64,000 bases of DNA from Devosia enhydra (GTDB lineage Bacteria > Pseudomonadota > Alphaproteobacteria > Rhizobiales > Devosiaceae). Made by a program: the position numbers and the translations under genes. Under the pieces are notes generated by a model. That model searched no databases, was not told the origin of the DNA, and was given only the letters and a program-made list of their open reading frames with translations. Below, piece by piece: positions 36,046-45,476 of this stretch. Where the stretch lies: NCBI RefSeq assembly GCF_900119845.1, contig NZ_FPKU01000001.1, positions 248,001 through 312,000 of the forward strand. Direction: 5' to 3'. Numbering within the stretch: position 1 is the stretch's first letter; every line of letters begins with the position of its first letter.

Positions 36046-38823
36046 ATGCCGGTCATATCGCGTCACCGCTGGTTCCGAATGGGCCCGGTCTCCCTCCTCA
36101 CGCTGCTCGTGGCGGGACTGACAGGGCCAGCCCTTTCGGCGGCGATTGTCGGCACCAACGGCGCCAATGGTACCGATGGCGTCGACAGCACCACGGTTGG
36201 CGTTGGGGGCGACGGGGCCGGCAACATCGGAAGTGGGGGCGCGGCGATGACCTCCGCATTGCCGCCGGGCGCCGGTGTTGCCGGAACCGGCGGCACGGGC
36301 GGCGGCGGCGGCGGCGGCGGGCGCGACTACATCTTCAGCCCCACCCTGTACCCCGCTAATGGCGGCGCGGGCGGCGATGGCGAATTCGGCACGGGCGGAG
36401 CAGGGGGCACCATTACCTCGGCGGCCGGAGGCGGTGGCGACGAAGCGGGCGGTGGCGGCGGATTCGGCGCGTCGGCATCCGGCACCTCCGGGGGCGGTGG
36501 CGGTGGTGGTGGCGGACGCGGCCAGACGATCACGACCACCGATGGCAGCATCGATGCCGGCGACACGGTGACCGGCGGCACGGGCGGCAATGGCGGGTCG
36601 GGCACGCCCAATCCCTATGCCGATGGCGGTGGCGGCGGTGGCGGCGGCATCGGGGTGGTCTTTACCGGCACCGGCACCCTGACCGTCGATGGCGATATCA
36701 CCGGCGGCGCGGGCGGCGATGGAGGCAATGGCGGCTATGCTGGCTCGGGTGGACGGGGCGGCACCGGGCTGCGCGTCACGGGTGTCGGTGCGGGCATCGT
36801 CATCAATGGCACGGTCACCGGCGGTGCCGGTGGCGAGCGGGCCGAAAGCCTTTACCAGCCGACCAAATCCATCAACGGGGCGGGCGGTGCCGGTCTCATC
36901 GCCGAAGGCATCGACCTCACGATCGGCGCCGAGGGCGAGATTTCCGGCGGCCTTTCGGGCGATGGCACGACGCGGGCCAATGCCGTGACCTTCACCGGCG
37001 GCACCAACAGCTTTGCGCTCCTTGCCGATACCGCCTCGATCGTCGGTACTGTCGCTGCGGGCGGGACGAGCGATACCTTCCGCCTCTCGGGCACGAGCGA
37101 CGGCAACAGTTTCGATACGAGCCTGATCGGAAGCCAGTTCACCGGATTCGAGGCCTTCGAAAAGACCGGCTCCGGCACCTGGAACTTGGGCGGCGCGCCG
37201 AGCACCGCCACGCTCTGGACCATCAGGGAGGGCACGCTGGCGCTGCCCGGCAGCACCACGGGCGACATCACCACGACCGAGGATGGCACGTTCCTCTTGT
37301 CGGGCGGTACGCTCGATGGCGCGCTGGACAATGCCGGCACCACCGTCGCGACGGGCGCGATCACGGGCGCCGTGACCAATCGCAGCACCGGAAACCTCAA
37401 CCTTTCGGGCGACCTCGAAGTGGCCGGCCTTGTCAGCAATGAGGGGCGCGTCACCGCGTTCGGGGAGAGCGTCCCTGGCACCATAGCGGTTTCGGGTGGG
37501 GGCGGCTTCAGCAATGCCGGCATCCTGTCGCTGAGCCAGGCCGCGGGCCTTGCCGGCGATGTCCTCGATCTCACGGCCGCCGGCACCTTCACGGGCGTTG
37601 CCGGGGGCGAGGCGCTCCTCGACATCGATCTCTCCGATGCGGGCGCCGTCGCGGCCGACCGCCTGCTGCTCGGCGCCACGCAGGGCACGCTGGCGCTGCG
37701 CTTTTCACCCGATCCGTCGCGCTACGGCGCCCTCACCCCCGGCGTCCTCGTCGTCAGCACCAGCGATGGTGGCCTCGCCGCCACTGCGACAGGGCTCGAG
37801 GGCCGCGGGCTCGTGAGTTACGCGCTGCAGCAGCAGGGCACAGACTGGTATGTGACAAGCCAGCTCAACGCCGCGCCGCTCGGCGGGATGGTGGCCGGAA
37901 TGCGCGCGGCGCAGGCGCTCGCCGACATCGCCCTGCCGGGAGAGGATGCCTCCTGCCGGCCGGGGGTATCGGCCAGCGTCGCGGGCGGCGGCTTTGCGAC
38001 ATCGGCATCCTCCGCTGGCGGCGGGCTGGCGACCGGGACCAGCGTTGACGGGGCCCATGGCGGCGCGCGCTTCGAGGTGGGGCTCGGCTGCTTCACACCT
38101 GGATCCGGCGATACGACGCTGCGCCTCGCACTGGTGGGCGGCTATTCCACCGGGACGTTCGAGCAGGCCGACACGCTGCCCGGGGGCGCGGTGTTCGCTG
38201 CCGCGAGCGGCTTCGAGACCGGGCTTCTTGGCCTGACCCTTGCGGCCGATGCCGGGCCCTTCATTGCCCGGGCAGCGCTCGGCGCTTCGGGCACGATTTT
38301 CGATCTCGAGGCAGGCATAGCCGGCGGCGCGGGGCAGGTGCTCGATGCGCGCGACCTTGCGGCGGGACGCATTACGGCTTCGGGCTCGCTCGGCTACCGC
38401 ATCCTCGCCGATGGCATCACCATCACGCCCATGATCGGGCTCTCGGCCTCGCGCTCCTGGGTCGACGGCATTGATCTCCTCGACCTCGGTGGGCGCATCG
38501 ATGTGGCCGACCACGCCGCCTTTGCCGCCTTCGCCGGAGCAGAAATCAGCGGTCGGGTGGCGATCGATGGCGAGGCCGGCCTGCGGTGGTTCATGTCCGG
38601 CCGGATCGAGGCCGATTTCAACGCAGAGCAGGCCTTCGTTTACAGCGACGCCATCAATGCCCCGGTCGAGCTCACGACCACGACGCCCTTCGGTCGCGGC
38701 AGCTTCACGGCCGGGCTTTCCTACGAAACGCAGGCGGCATCGCTTGGCGTGCGCGCCGGTCTCGACGTGACCGGCGAGACCGTCGATACGAGCCTTTCGG
38801 CCACCGCCCGCTTCTCGTTCTGA
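36046..38823 (+). CDS. Gly-rich autotransporter (type Va)
   Basis: A 925-residue type V secretion protein. It has a signal peptide (cut after PALSA, about residue 32), a passenger whose first 300 residues are extremely Gly/Ala-rich (GTGGTGGGGGGGG, GGAGGDGEFGTGGAGG), followed by a beta-helix-like repeat region (TVTGG..., GNLNLSGDLEVAGL) and a C-terminal 12-stranded barrel of about 260 residues. The last residue is Phe in ATARFSF, as required for outer-membrane insertion. The ATG at 36046 is chosen because it leaves a normal signal peptide; GGGGG lies about 10 bases upstream. The function is unknown. Confidence 0.9.
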   Translation: MPVISRHRWFRMGPVSLLTLLVAGLTGPALSAAIVGTNGANGTDGVDSTTVGVGGDGAGNIGSGGAAMTSALPPGAGVAGTGGTGGGGGGGGRDYIFSPTLYPANGGAGGDGEFGTGGAGGTITSAAGGGGDEAGGGGGFGASASGTSGGGGGGGGGRGQTITTTDGSIDAGDTVTGGTGGNGGSGTPNPYADGGGGGGGGIGVVFTGTGTLTVDGDITGGAGGDGGNGGYAGSGGRGGTGLRVTGVGAGIVINGTVTGGAGGERAESLYQPTKSINGAGGAGLIAEGIDLTIGAEGEISGGLSGDGTTRANAVTFTGGTNSFALLADTASIVGTVAAGGTSDTFRLSGTSDGNSFDTSLIGSQFTGFEAFEKTGSGTWNLGGAPSTATLWTIREGTLALPGSTTGDITTTEDGTFLLSGGTLDGALDNAGTTVATGAITGAVTNRSTGNLNLSGDLEVAGLVSNEGRVTAFGESVPGTIAVSGGGGFSNAGILSLSQAAGLAGDVLDLTAAGTFTGVAGGEALLDIDLSDAGAVAADRLLLGATQGTLALRFSPDPSRYGALTPGVLVVSTSDGGLAATATGLEGRGLVSYALQQQGTDWYVTSQLNAAPLGGMVAGMRAAQALADIALPGEDASCRPGVSASVAGGGFATSASSAGGGLATGTSVDGAHGGARFEVGLGCFTPGSGDTTLRLALVGGYSTGTFEQADTLPGGAVFAAASGFETGLLGLTLAADAGPFIARAALGASGTIFDLEAGIAGGAGQVLDARDLAAGRITASGSLGYRILADGITITPMIGLSASRSWVDGIDLLDLGGRIDVADHAAFAAFAGAEISGRVAIDGEAGLRWFMSGRIEADFNAEQAFVYSDAINAPVELTTTTPFGRGSFTAGLSYETQAASLGVRAGLDVTGETVDTSLSATARFSF

Positions 38824-38850
38824 GGCGGCGGTCCCCGCGGTCGCGTCTGC

Positions 38851-40014
38851 TCAGCGCACGGGCTGGCGGGCCGCCACGGCTTGGAGAAATGCGGTGACGC
38901 CGGCAGCGGCCCTGTCGGCGCGAAATTCTTCGGAGATGAGGTTTCGCCCCGCCTCGGCCCGCCGCCGGGCCTCGCTCGGGTTGCCCAGCACCTCGGCGAT
39001 GGCCCGAGCCAGCGCCGGCGGATCGCGCGGCGGCACCAGCCACCCGGTCTCTCCGGGCCGCACGATATCTGGAAAGCCGCCGACGCTGGTCGCCACCGTC
39101 GGCACGCCAAGAGCCAGCGATTCAATGGCGGCGCCGAGATTTTCGGAATGGGACGGATGGACGGCGACATCCATGCCCGGATAGAGCGCTGCCACGTCCT
39201 GCCGCGAGCCCAGCATCGTCAGCCGGTCGCCAAGCAGGCGGTGGCCAAGGGCCTTCAGCTGTTCATAATAGGCCTCCGCGCCTTCAGCCGCGCCCCCGAC
39301 CACCACCAGATGCGCATCGGTGCCTTGGGCGATCAGAAGGCGCATCGCCTCGAACAGGTCTTCATGGCCCTTGAGCCCGCGCGGGCGGCCGAGGAACGGG
39401 CGGGGCGGGTAGGCGAAGGCAACCATGCCGACGATCTGTCGACCAGCGGCGGCAGGCCCCAGCAACCGGCGCAGCGTCTCGGGCGGGCCCTTTGCGAAGG
39501 ACTCGTCCGGCAGGCCGAAATAGCCCAGCCCCAGCCTTTCTGCGTCGATGCCGGCCGCGCGATAATGTCCGCGCGTCGCCTTGCAGGTCGCGAGCCAGAA
39601 ATCGGAGGGTCCGGCCGTCGCGATCTCGAAGCGGCGGGGGCCCCAATGCTCCAGATGCAGCGGGCCCGCCACCTGAAAGACGCGCGGCACGGCATGGCGT
39701 CGGCCGAGCGCCAGCCGCGCAAAGATGATGCTGCCGACGAAATGACCAAGGATGATGTCGGGCCGGAAGACGTCCATGGCCGCAAGCAAGTGCTGCCGCG
39801 CGGCGAGGAACTGGGCTGGCTGCACGACCGCCTTGATGTCGTTGCGGCCAAAAAAGACCTCGGCTCCTGCATCGACAATCGGCTGGTGATTATCGCCTCG
39901 CACAGGCACCAGCACGGCGGAGGCCACCCCAGCCCGGGTCATTGCAGCGATCTGGCGGATCGGGAAGGGCGCGCCCCGGGCGGTCTTGAGCAGGTGGAGG
40001 ACCCTAAGCGTCAT
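38851..40014 (-). CDS. Glycosyltransferase family 4-like protein
   Basis: A 387-residue GT-B glycosyltransferase. The N-terminal LHLLKTARGAPFPIRQIAAM resembles the acceptor-side fold, and the C-terminal half has GYFGLPDESF, VAVHPSHSENLGAAIESLALGVPTVATSVGGFPDIV (nucleotide-sugar binding, with the E-x7-E pair) and ETGWLVPPRDPPALARAI. Start ATG 40014 overlaps the end of the upstream glycosyltransferase gene by 11 bp. The pair is not in a polysaccharide cluster. Sugar specificity is unknown. It converges on the autotransporter gene. Confidence 0.9.
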   Translation of the reverse strand: MTLRVLHLLKTARGAPFPIRQIAAMTRAGVASAVLVPVRGDNHQPIVDAGAEVFFGRNDIKAVVQPAQFLAARQHLLAAMDVFRPDIILGHFVGSIIFARLALGRRHAVPRVFQVAGPLHLEHWGPRRFEIATAGPSDFWLATCKATRGHYRAAGIDAERLGLGYFGLPDESFAKGPPETLRRLLGPAAAGRQIVGMVAFAYPPRPFLGRPRGLKGHEDLFEAMRLLIAQGTDAHLVVVGGAAEGAEAYYEQLKALGHRLLGDRLTMLGSRQDVAALYPGMDVAVHPSHSENLGAAIESLALGVPTVATSVGGFPDIVRPGETGWLVPPRDPPALARAIAEVLGNPSEARRRAEAGRNLISEEFRADRAAAGVTAFLQAVAARQPVR

Positions 40015-41206
40015 GCCGGGCCGCCTCGACGAACGCGTGGTAGAACGCCCGCCGTCGCCCGGCCAGCGTATCGGGCAGGAAGTCCTGCGCCCGCGTGACG
40101 CTCGCTGCAGACATGGCTGCGCGGATCTCGGCCGGCCAGGCTCGGACGATGGCATCGGCCAGCGCCTCGGGATCGTCGCTGGGCACCAGCCATTCGTCCG
40201 GCACCAGTTCAACGAGCCCGCCGACCCTTGTGGCGATCACCGGCCGTCCCGTCGCCATCGCTTCGATCACGGTGCGCGCGAGGCCCTCGGTGCGCGAGGG
40301 CTGGATGTAGAGATCGCAGGCGCGCATCGCCATCATCACCTGCTGCCGATCCTGATGCCCGAGGCAGTCGACATGGTCGCAGAGCCCCAGCGCTGCCACC
40401 TGATCGCGAAGCGGCGCAAGGAACGCGCCGCCCCCGATGATTGTGAGCCGGACCGGCCTGCCCTCGGCAACGAGGCGGCCGACAGCGGAAACCAGCACAT
40501 CCATGCCTTTGTAGCGCGTTTCGAGCGAACCCACCGAGAGAAGGCGCAGCATGGGGCTCTCGACCGGTCCGGCCGGAGCTGAAAACCAGTCCTTCGACAG
40601 CACGATCGAGGAATAGGCCGAAACCGGCCTGCCCGGGCTTGCCGGATACTGGCGTTGCAGAACACGCTCGGTCACATAGGCCGCTCCGCTGGCCTGCCTG
40701 ACCAGAAGCTGCGTGCCCGGCACGAAGATCCGGCGCAGCAACGGCGCCATCCTGCCGCCGACGCCCGCGCCGAAAACGCTGTCGGGGTCCCCGACAAGCT
40801 CGACGAAATACGGCTTTGGAAGCCTTGCCCGCAGCAGCCCCGCGACCATGCCCAGCGTACCGGGCAGGCGTAGGGCGAGGCAGTCGACTTCTTCAATGCC
40901 CCTCCCGACCGAGGCGAGAACCGAAGGAAGCCGACGCACGAACCCGCCAATGCCCAGATAGGGCGATACGGCCGCAAAGCGGACGCGCGGATCGCGGGTG
41001 ACCGCGCCGACCGGCGTCGTGCCGTCCCACGGCTCGATGCGGGCGATGACGACGACGGCATCGAACACCTCGAGATAGCGCTGCCAGAAGGCATCGCCGA
41101 AATTGCCCGTGCTCCAGATGCTGCCGTCCGGCTTGCGCCTGAAGCGCTCCTCGAGCACGACGCCCAGGGTGCGGAGCGGATTGGGGCGGGAGGGTGCCGG
41201 GGTCAT
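40004..41206 (-). CDS. Glycosyltransferase family 4-like protein
   Basis: A 400-residue GT-B enzyme. LLSVGSLETRYKGMDVLVSAV begins the C-terminal nucleotide-sugar-binding half, and LYIQPSRTEGLARTVIEAMATGRPVIATRVGG is the EX7E signature region, followed by LVPSDDPEALADAI. The N-terminal part contains FVELVGDPDSVFG. It is the first gene of a two-gene minus-strand operon with the other glycosyltransferase and is divergent from tRNA-Gly. Confidence 0.9.
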   Translation of the reverse strand: MTPAPSRPNPLRTLGVVLEERFRRKPDGSIWSTGNFGDAFWQRYLEVFDAVVVIARIEPWDGTTPVGAVTRDPRVRFAAVSPYLGIGGFVRRLPSVLASVGRGIEEVDCLALRLPGTLGMVAGLLRARLPKPYFVELVGDPDSVFGAGVGGRMAPLLRRIFVPGTQLLVRQASGAAYVTERVLQRQYPASPGRPVSAYSSIVLSKDWFSAPAGPVESPMLRLLSVGSLETRYKGMDVLVSAVGRLVAEGRPVRLTIIGGGAFLAPLRDQVAALGLCDHVDCLGHQDRQQVMMAMRACDLYIQPSRTEGLARTVIEAMATGRPVIATRVGGLVELVPDEWLVPSDDPEALADAIVRAWPAEIRAAMSAASVTRAQDFLPDTLAGRRRAFYHAFVEAARHDA

Positions 41207-41253
41207 GACCGGGACCGTTGCGTCGCGCTGGCGTTCATGTCACGCGAGGCCGG

Positions 41254-41283
41254 TTGACGCGGCAAGTCCCGGGCGGATATGAA
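41254..41283 (+). promoter_or_regulatory. Probable promoter of tRNA-Gly
   Basis: TTGACG (41254-41259) and TATGAA (41278-41283) are 18 bases apart; the tRNA begins 10 bases after the -10 box. Confidence 0.65.
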
Positions 41284-41292
41284 CGAGCCCGC

Positions 41293-41366
41293 GCGGGTGT
41301 AGCTCAATGGTAGAGCAGCAGCCTTCCAAGCTGAATACGAGGGTTCGATTCCCTTCACCCGCTCCA
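41293..41366 (+). tRNA. tRNA-Gly (anticodon UCC)
   Basis: Acceptor arms GCGGGTG and CACCCGC pair perfectly, followed by T and an encoded CCA. The anticodon stem CAGC/GCTG encloses CTTCCAA (anticodon TCC), and the T arm reads GAGGGTTCGATTCCCTT. Confidence 0.96.
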
Positions 41367-41379
41367 GTCCCCCTCGCGA

Positions 41380-41631
41380 TCAGTCGGCCGAGAGCGACGC
41401 GACAGCCATCGTCACCAGCCGCGTCAGCGCGTAGATGCCCACCGCGCCCAGCCCCACGAGCCAGAGCGCCTGATAGCCGAACCAGAAGCGGAACGAGCGC
41501 GGCTGCCGCGCCTTTTCAAAGGCGCCACCGCGCATCGGCAGCACGCCGTCGCGGCGCGCGCGCAGCAGGTGCCAGGCCCAGAGCCATCCCAGCCCGACCG
41601 ACAGGCAGAGCGCCAGGGCTGAGGCAATCAT
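41380..41631 (-). CDS. Small two-helix membrane protein, unknown function
   Basis: An 83-residue protein with two hydrophobic segments (residues about 2-22 and 50-70) separated by a basic loop (LLRARRDGVLPMRGGAFEKARQPRSFRFWFG). No family was recognised. ATG at 41631 is preferred; a TTG at 41643 in the same frame would add four residues. It follows the secreted-protein gene and its terminator. Confidence 0.6.
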   Translation of the reverse strand: MIASALALCLSVGLGWLWAWHLLRARRDGVLPMRGGAFEKARQPRSFRFWFGYQALWLVGLGAVGIYALTRLVTMAVASLSAD

Positions 41632-41655
41632 GTCAGTGATCAATCACGCGCCCCC

Positions 41656-41685
41656 GAAAATGCCCCGACCCGCAGGCCGGGGCAT
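41656..41685 (-). terminator. Intrinsic terminator of the small secreted protein gene
   Basis: On the minus strand, ATGCCCCG pairs with CGGGGCAT across a 10-base loop and is followed by TTTTC, 18 bp after the stop of the gene at 41703. Confidence 0.8.
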
Positions 41686-41702
41686 CGCTGCTGAAATCCC
41701 GT

Positions 41703-41966
41703 CTATTCGTAGGTGCAGTCGAGCAGGGCCTTGCCGCTGGTGGATTCGGTGCAGCGCACGAGGCGGATGGTGGGGCTGGCCGCGGCAGTCAGGGCAGCGG
41801 CCGGAGCGGCAACGGCCTTGCTGACGCCGGGCGACACGGCGTTGATGCAATCGGCGGTGAACCAGAGCAGGGCGCATTTGGCCGGCAGCGGCGCGGCAAG
41901 TGCAGGGGCTGCGGGCGCGGTGAACATCGCCGCGGCAAGCACCGCGGCTGCGAATACTTTGTGCAT
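41703..41966 (-). CDS. Small secreted protein with four cysteines, unknown function
   Basis: An 87-residue protein with a signal peptide (MHKVFAAAVLAAAMFTAPAAPALA, cut about residue 24). The mature part has cysteines in AKCALL, ADCIN, VRCTE and LDCTYE, enough for two disulfides. No family was recognised. ATG 41966 has GAGGG about 9 bases upstream; TTG 41972 is a weaker alternative. Confidence 0.72.
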   Translation of the reverse strand: MHKVFAAAVLAAAMFTAPAAPALAAPLPAKCALLWFTADCINAVSPGVSKAVAAPAAALTAAASPTIRLVRCTESTSGKALLDCTYE

Positions 41967-42108
41967 TTCCAATATCCCTCTGACGCTGACGCATGGGCGT
42001 CGCGATCCACGCTATTAGGTAATCTTACGTACTGCAACGGGGCGCCGGGATGGGCCTGTTGCCGCAAAGGCGCAAGCTGCTATGGATCGGCCGGGAGGGA
42101 GATCCGCC

Positions 42109-42687
42109 ATGACCACGTCACCACCGGAAATCGGTCCGGCGCTGCTCAATGCGCGCAAGGCGCGCAGACTGACGCTGGAGCAACTGGCGCAGCTCTCCGG
42201 GGTATCGCGCTCCATGCTGAGCCAGATCGAGCGCGGCGAGACCAATCCCACCTTCGCGGTGCTGTGGAACCTCACCCAGGCTCTAGGCATCGACTTCGCC
42301 GATCTGATCGCCGGCGGGCCCAATGCCAGCCAGCCGGCCATCGCGACGATGACGCCGGCCCAGACCCCCGAGATTATCGGCGGAGGCGGATCGTGCCGGC
42401 TGCGCATTCTCTCGCCTGCCCGGCTGGCAGGCCTGTCGGAATGGTATTTGCTCGATATCGATGCCGGTGGCGTGCTCGAAAGTGCGCCCCATCCCGATGG
42501 CGCGTTCGAGCACTTCACCGCGCTGTCGGGACGGTTCGAAATCCGCGCGGGCGACGAGGTCCGCACCCTGAATGCGGGCGAGACGGCGCGCTATCCGGCC
42601 GATCGCGAGCATGCCATCGCCAATGCCGGACCGGAGCCGGCCAGCGGGCTTCTGGTGCTGCTTTACGGGCGCAATGCCGGCGCTTGA
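42109..42687 (+). CDS. XRE-type regulator with cupin sensing domain
   Basis: A 192-residue regulator with an N-terminal Cro/C1-type helix-turn-helix (LTLEQLAQLSGVSRSMLSQIERGETNPTFAVLWNLTQALG) and a C-terminal cupin (EHFTALSGRFEIRAGDEVRTLNAGETARYPADREHAI). Such regulators often control amino-acid or sugar catabolic genes. ATG 42109 follows GGGAGGG with 8 bases. It lies 49 bp upstream of kbl; the gap holds an imperfect palindrome and a promoter, so it is likely to regulate kbl-tdh. Confidence 0.92.
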   Translation: MTTSPPEIGPALLNARKARRLTLEQLAQLSGVSRSMLSQIERGETNPTFAVLWNLTQALGIDFADLIAGGPNASQPAIATMTPAQTPEIIGGGGSCRLRILSPARLAGLSEWYLLDIDAGGVLESAPHPDGAFEHFTALSGRFEIRAGDEVRTLNAGETARYPADREHAIANAGPEPASGLLVLLYGRNAGA

Positions 42688-42712
42688 CGAAATTCCGATA
42701 TAGTGGAATTAT
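42684..42712 (+). promoter_or_regulatory. kbl-tdh promoter with embedded palindromic operator
   Basis: TTGACG (42684-42689, overlapping the XRE stop) and AATTAT (42707-42712) are 17 bases apart. The 20-bp imperfect palindrome at 42691-42710 has AATTCC and GGAATT arms and fills the spacer; 16 of 20 positions are symmetric. A repressor bound there would block polymerase. Confidence 0.75.
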
Positions 42713-42736
42713 CATCCAGTATATCGGGAGGCCCTC

Positions 42737-43951
42737 ATGGCTCACAGTTTTCTCGCCCATGCTCAAGCCGAGCTTGCTGCCATTGAAGAAGCCGGCCTCA
42801 GGAAACGCGAGCGCGAGATTCTCGGGCCGCAGGGCGGACGCATCCGGTATCGCGGACAGGACGGCGCCGAGCGCTCGGCGATAAACCTCTGCGCCAACAA
42901 TTATCTCGGGCTTGCCAACCATCCCGAGGTCGCCGAGGCGGCGCGTGCCGCGCTCGAGAGCCATGGCTATGGCATGGCGTCCGTGCGCTTCATCTGCGGC
43001 ACGCAGGATCTCCATCGCCAGCTCGAGCAGCGCATCGCGCGCTATCTCGGCAAGGACGACGCCATCCTCTTCGCCGCCTGTTTCGATGCCAATGGCGCGC
43101 TGTTCGAGACGCTGCTGGGGCCGGAGGATGCGGTGATCTCCGACAGCCTCAACCACGCCTCGATCATCGATGGCGTGCGGCTCTCCAAGGCGAAGCGCTA
43201 CCGCTATGCCTCGGGTGACATGGATGCGCTCGAAGCCGAGCTCAAGACTGCCGTGGACGACGGCAGCCGCTTCCGGCTCATCGTCACCGATGGCGTGTTT
43301 TCGATGGATGGGCATGTGGCGCCGCTCAAGGCCATTGCCGACTTGGCCGAGCGCTATGGCGCGCTGGTGGCGGTGGATGATTGCCACGCCACCGGGCACC
43401 TGGGCGAGAAGGGCAGGGGTACACCGACGCTGACAGGCGCCGGGGAGGGGGTCCACATCATCACCGGCACGCTCGGCAAGACGCTGGGCGGCGCCATGGG
43501 CGGCTTCATCGCCGCGGCCCAGCCCATCATCGACCTGTTGCGCCAGCGGGCGAGGCCCTATCTCTTTTCCAACAGCCTCGCCCCGGCGCTGGCCGGAGGC
43601 GCCATAAAGGCCATCGACATCGCCGAGGCCGCCGATGACCGCCGCGAAACCCTGGCCCGCCATGCCCGCCGCTTTCGCACTGGGATGACTGCGGCAGGCT
43701 TCACGCTCGTGCCGGGCGACACCCCGATCATCCCCGTCATGCTGGGCGAGGCCGAACTGGCCCAGCGTTTGGCTGCGGCCCTCGACGAGCGCGGGGTGTT
43801 CGTGGCCGGCTTCTTTTATCCCGTCGTGCCCAAGGGCAAGGCGCGCATCCGCACGCAGATGTCGGCGGCGCTCAGCGATGCCGATATCGACGAGGCGATC
43901 ACAGCATTCACCGATGCCGGGCGCGACCTGGGCATCATCGGGAGGATTTGA
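42737..43951 (+). CDS. kbl: Glycine C-acetyltransferase (2-amino-3-ketobutyrate CoA ligase)
   Basis: Kbl is a PLP enzyme that splits 2-amino-3-oxobutyrate with CoA into glycine and acetyl-CoA, the second step of threonine breakdown. The 404-residue protein has [17 protein letters not shown] at the N-terminus, [18 protein letters not shown] (Asp214, His217) at the cofactor site and Lys248 in [10 protein letters not shown] as the PLP lysine. It is followed after 2 bp by tdh, which makes its substrate. It is probably controlled by the XRE-cupin protein upstream. Confidence 0.96.
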   Translation: MAHSFLAHAQAELAAIEEAGLRKREREILGPQGGRIRYRGQDGAERSAINLCANNYLGLANHPEVAEAARAALESHGYGMASVRFICGTQDLHRQLEQRIARYLGKDDAILFAACFDANGALFETLLGPEDAVISDSLNHASIIDGVRLSKAKRYRYASGDMDALEAELKTAVDDGSRFRLIVTDGVFSMDGHVAPLKAIADLAERYGALVAVDDCHATGHLGEKGRGTPTLTGAGEGVHIITGTLGKTLGGAMGGFIAAAQPIIDLLRQRARPYLFSNSLAPALAGGAIKAIDIAEAADDRRETLARHARRFRTGMTAAGFTLVPGDTPIIPVMLGEAELAQRLAAALDERGVFVAGFFYPVVPKGKARIRTQMSAALSDADIDEAITAFTDAGRDLGIIGRI

Positions 43952-43953
43952 CG

Positions 43954-45006
43954 ATGAAGGCGCTGGTCAAGGCCAAGGCCGAAAAGGGCATCTGGCTCGG
44001 AGACGAGCCCGTCCCCGAAATCGGGCCCAAGGATGTGCTGATCAAGGTCAACCGCACGGGCATCTGCGGCACCGACGTGCATATCTACAACTGGGACGAG
44101 TGGGCCGCCCGCACCATTCCCGTGCCGATGGTGGTGGGCCACGAATTTGCCGGCGAGATCGTCGCGCGGGGCAGCGAAGTCACGCACCTCGCCATCGGCC
44201 AGCGCGTTTCGGGCGAAGGGCATGTGGTGGGCAACACCAGCCGGGCCTCGCGCGCCGGCAAGTTCCATCTCGACCCCGAAACCAAGGGCATCGGCGTCAA
44301 TCTGCCGGGCGCCTTCGCGCAATATCTGCGCCTTCCCGCCTTCAATGCCGTGCCGCTCCCCGACACGATCGACGACGAACTGGGCGCCATCCTCGATCCC
44401 CTCGGCAATGCCGTGCATACGGCGCTGGCCTTCGACATCGTGGGCGAGGATGTGCTCGTGACCGGCGCCGGGCCCATCGGCATCATGGGCGCAGCGGTGG
44501 CCCGTCATGTGGGCGCGCGGCATGTGGTGATCACCGACGTCAATCCGCGCCGGCTGGCGCTTGCCGCCGAAGTGGCGGACATCACCCCGGTCAATGTCGC
44601 GACCGAGGATCTGCGCTCGGTGATGCAGCGGCTGGGGATGAAGGAAGGCTTCGATGTCGGGCTCGAGATGAGCGGTGCGCCGGCGGCGCTCGACCAGATG
44701 ATCGCGCACATGGTGATGGGCGGGCGCATCGCGCTGCTCGGCATTCCGTCGCAGCCCTTTCCCTTCGATCTGGGCAAGGTCGTGTTCCGCATGATCACGC
44801 TCAAGGGTATCTATGGGCGCGAGATGTTCGAGACCTGGCACAAGATGATGGCGATGCTCGAAAGCGGCCTCGATATCCGCAAGGTGATCACGAAGCGCAT
44901 GCCCGCATCGGACTATGCCCAGGCCTTTGCCAGCGCCGCGAGCGGGGAGGAGGGCAAGATCGTGCTCGACTGGACGGGATGGTCGGATGGCGGCTCCTCT
45001 GCGTAA
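43954..45006 (+). CDS. tdh: L-threonine 3-dehydrogenase lacking structural zinc cysteines
   Basis: Tdh oxidises threonine to 2-amino-3-oxobutyrate with NAD. The 350-residue protein aligns closely with E. coli Tdh: catalytic-zinc residues Cys38, His63 and Glu64 are present, [12 protein letters not shown] is the NAD loop and LGIPSQPF-like text follows. The four cysteines that hold the structural zinc in E. coli (93, 96, 99, 107) are Gly93, Ser96, Ser99 and Asp107 here in an ungapped alignment. ATG 43954 has GGAGG 8 bases upstream. It is the second gene of the kbl-tdh operon. Confidence 0.95.
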   Translation: MKALVKAKAEKGIWLGDEPVPEIGPKDVLIKVNRTGICGTDVHIYNWDEWAARTIPVPMVVGHEFAGEIVARGSEVTHLAIGQRVSGEGHVVGNTSRASRAGKFHLDPETKGIGVNLPGAFAQYLRLPAFNAVPLPDTIDDELGAILDPLGNAVHTALAFDIVGEDVLVTGAGPIGIMGAAVARHVGARHVVITDVNPRRLALAAEVADITPVNVATEDLRSVMQRLGMKEGFDVGLEMSGAPAALDQMIAHMVMGGRIALLGIPSQPFPFDLGKVVFRMITLKGIYGREMFETWHKMMAMLESGLDIRKVITKRMPASDYAQAFASAASGEEGKIVLDWTGWSDGGSSA

Positions 45007-45060
45007 ACTCGCAGATGATGGGCCGAATCTGATGGGCCCCAACTGCTTGCGGGTGAACCC

Positions 45061-45468
45061 ATGCTGCTTCTCGCCATCTTTCTCGTTCTCGCATTGGCCT
45101 TCATCCAGGCCTTCCTGCCCGGCGCCTATCTCGCCAAGCAGGTCGGCCCCGAAGTGCAGATGGGGCCGCGCGACAAGCTGCCGCCCCCGACCCCCGAGCT
45201 CTCGCGGGCCCAGAACGCGCTGCGCAATCTGCACGAAACGCTGCCGATCTTTCTGACGCTGGCGATTCTCTCGATCGTGCTCGGCGAAGCGGGTTGGCTG
45301 ACGCTTCTCGGCGCGTGGATCTTCCTCATCGGGCGGATCGGCCACGTGATCTGCTACCTCAAGGGCCTCAGCCCCTGGCGCTCGATTGCCTTCACCGTGG
45401 CCTTTCTCGGCCTCGTGCTTCTTGCTTTGCCGCTGCTGCCTTATATCTGGAATGGCACGGGAGCGTGA
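45061..45468 (+). CDS. MAPEG family membrane protein
   Basis: A 135-residue inner-membrane protein with four hydrophobic segments, of the MAPEG type (membrane-associated eicosanoid and glutathione metabolism). QNALRNLHETLPIFLTLAILS near residue 50 is the family signature (R-x-x-N-x-x-E region), and GRIGHVICYLKGLSPWRSIAF follows. The bacterial role is unknown. It lies 55 bp after tdh and just before tRNA-Trp. Confidence 0.88.
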   Translation: MLLLAIFLVLALAFIQAFLPGAYLAKQVGPEVQMGPRDKLPPPTPELSRAQNALRNLHETLPIFLTLAILSIVLGEAGWLTLLGAWIFLIGRIGHVICYLKGLSPWRSIAFTVAFLGLVLLALPLLPYIWNGTGA

Positions 45469-45476
45469 TCGGGCCC

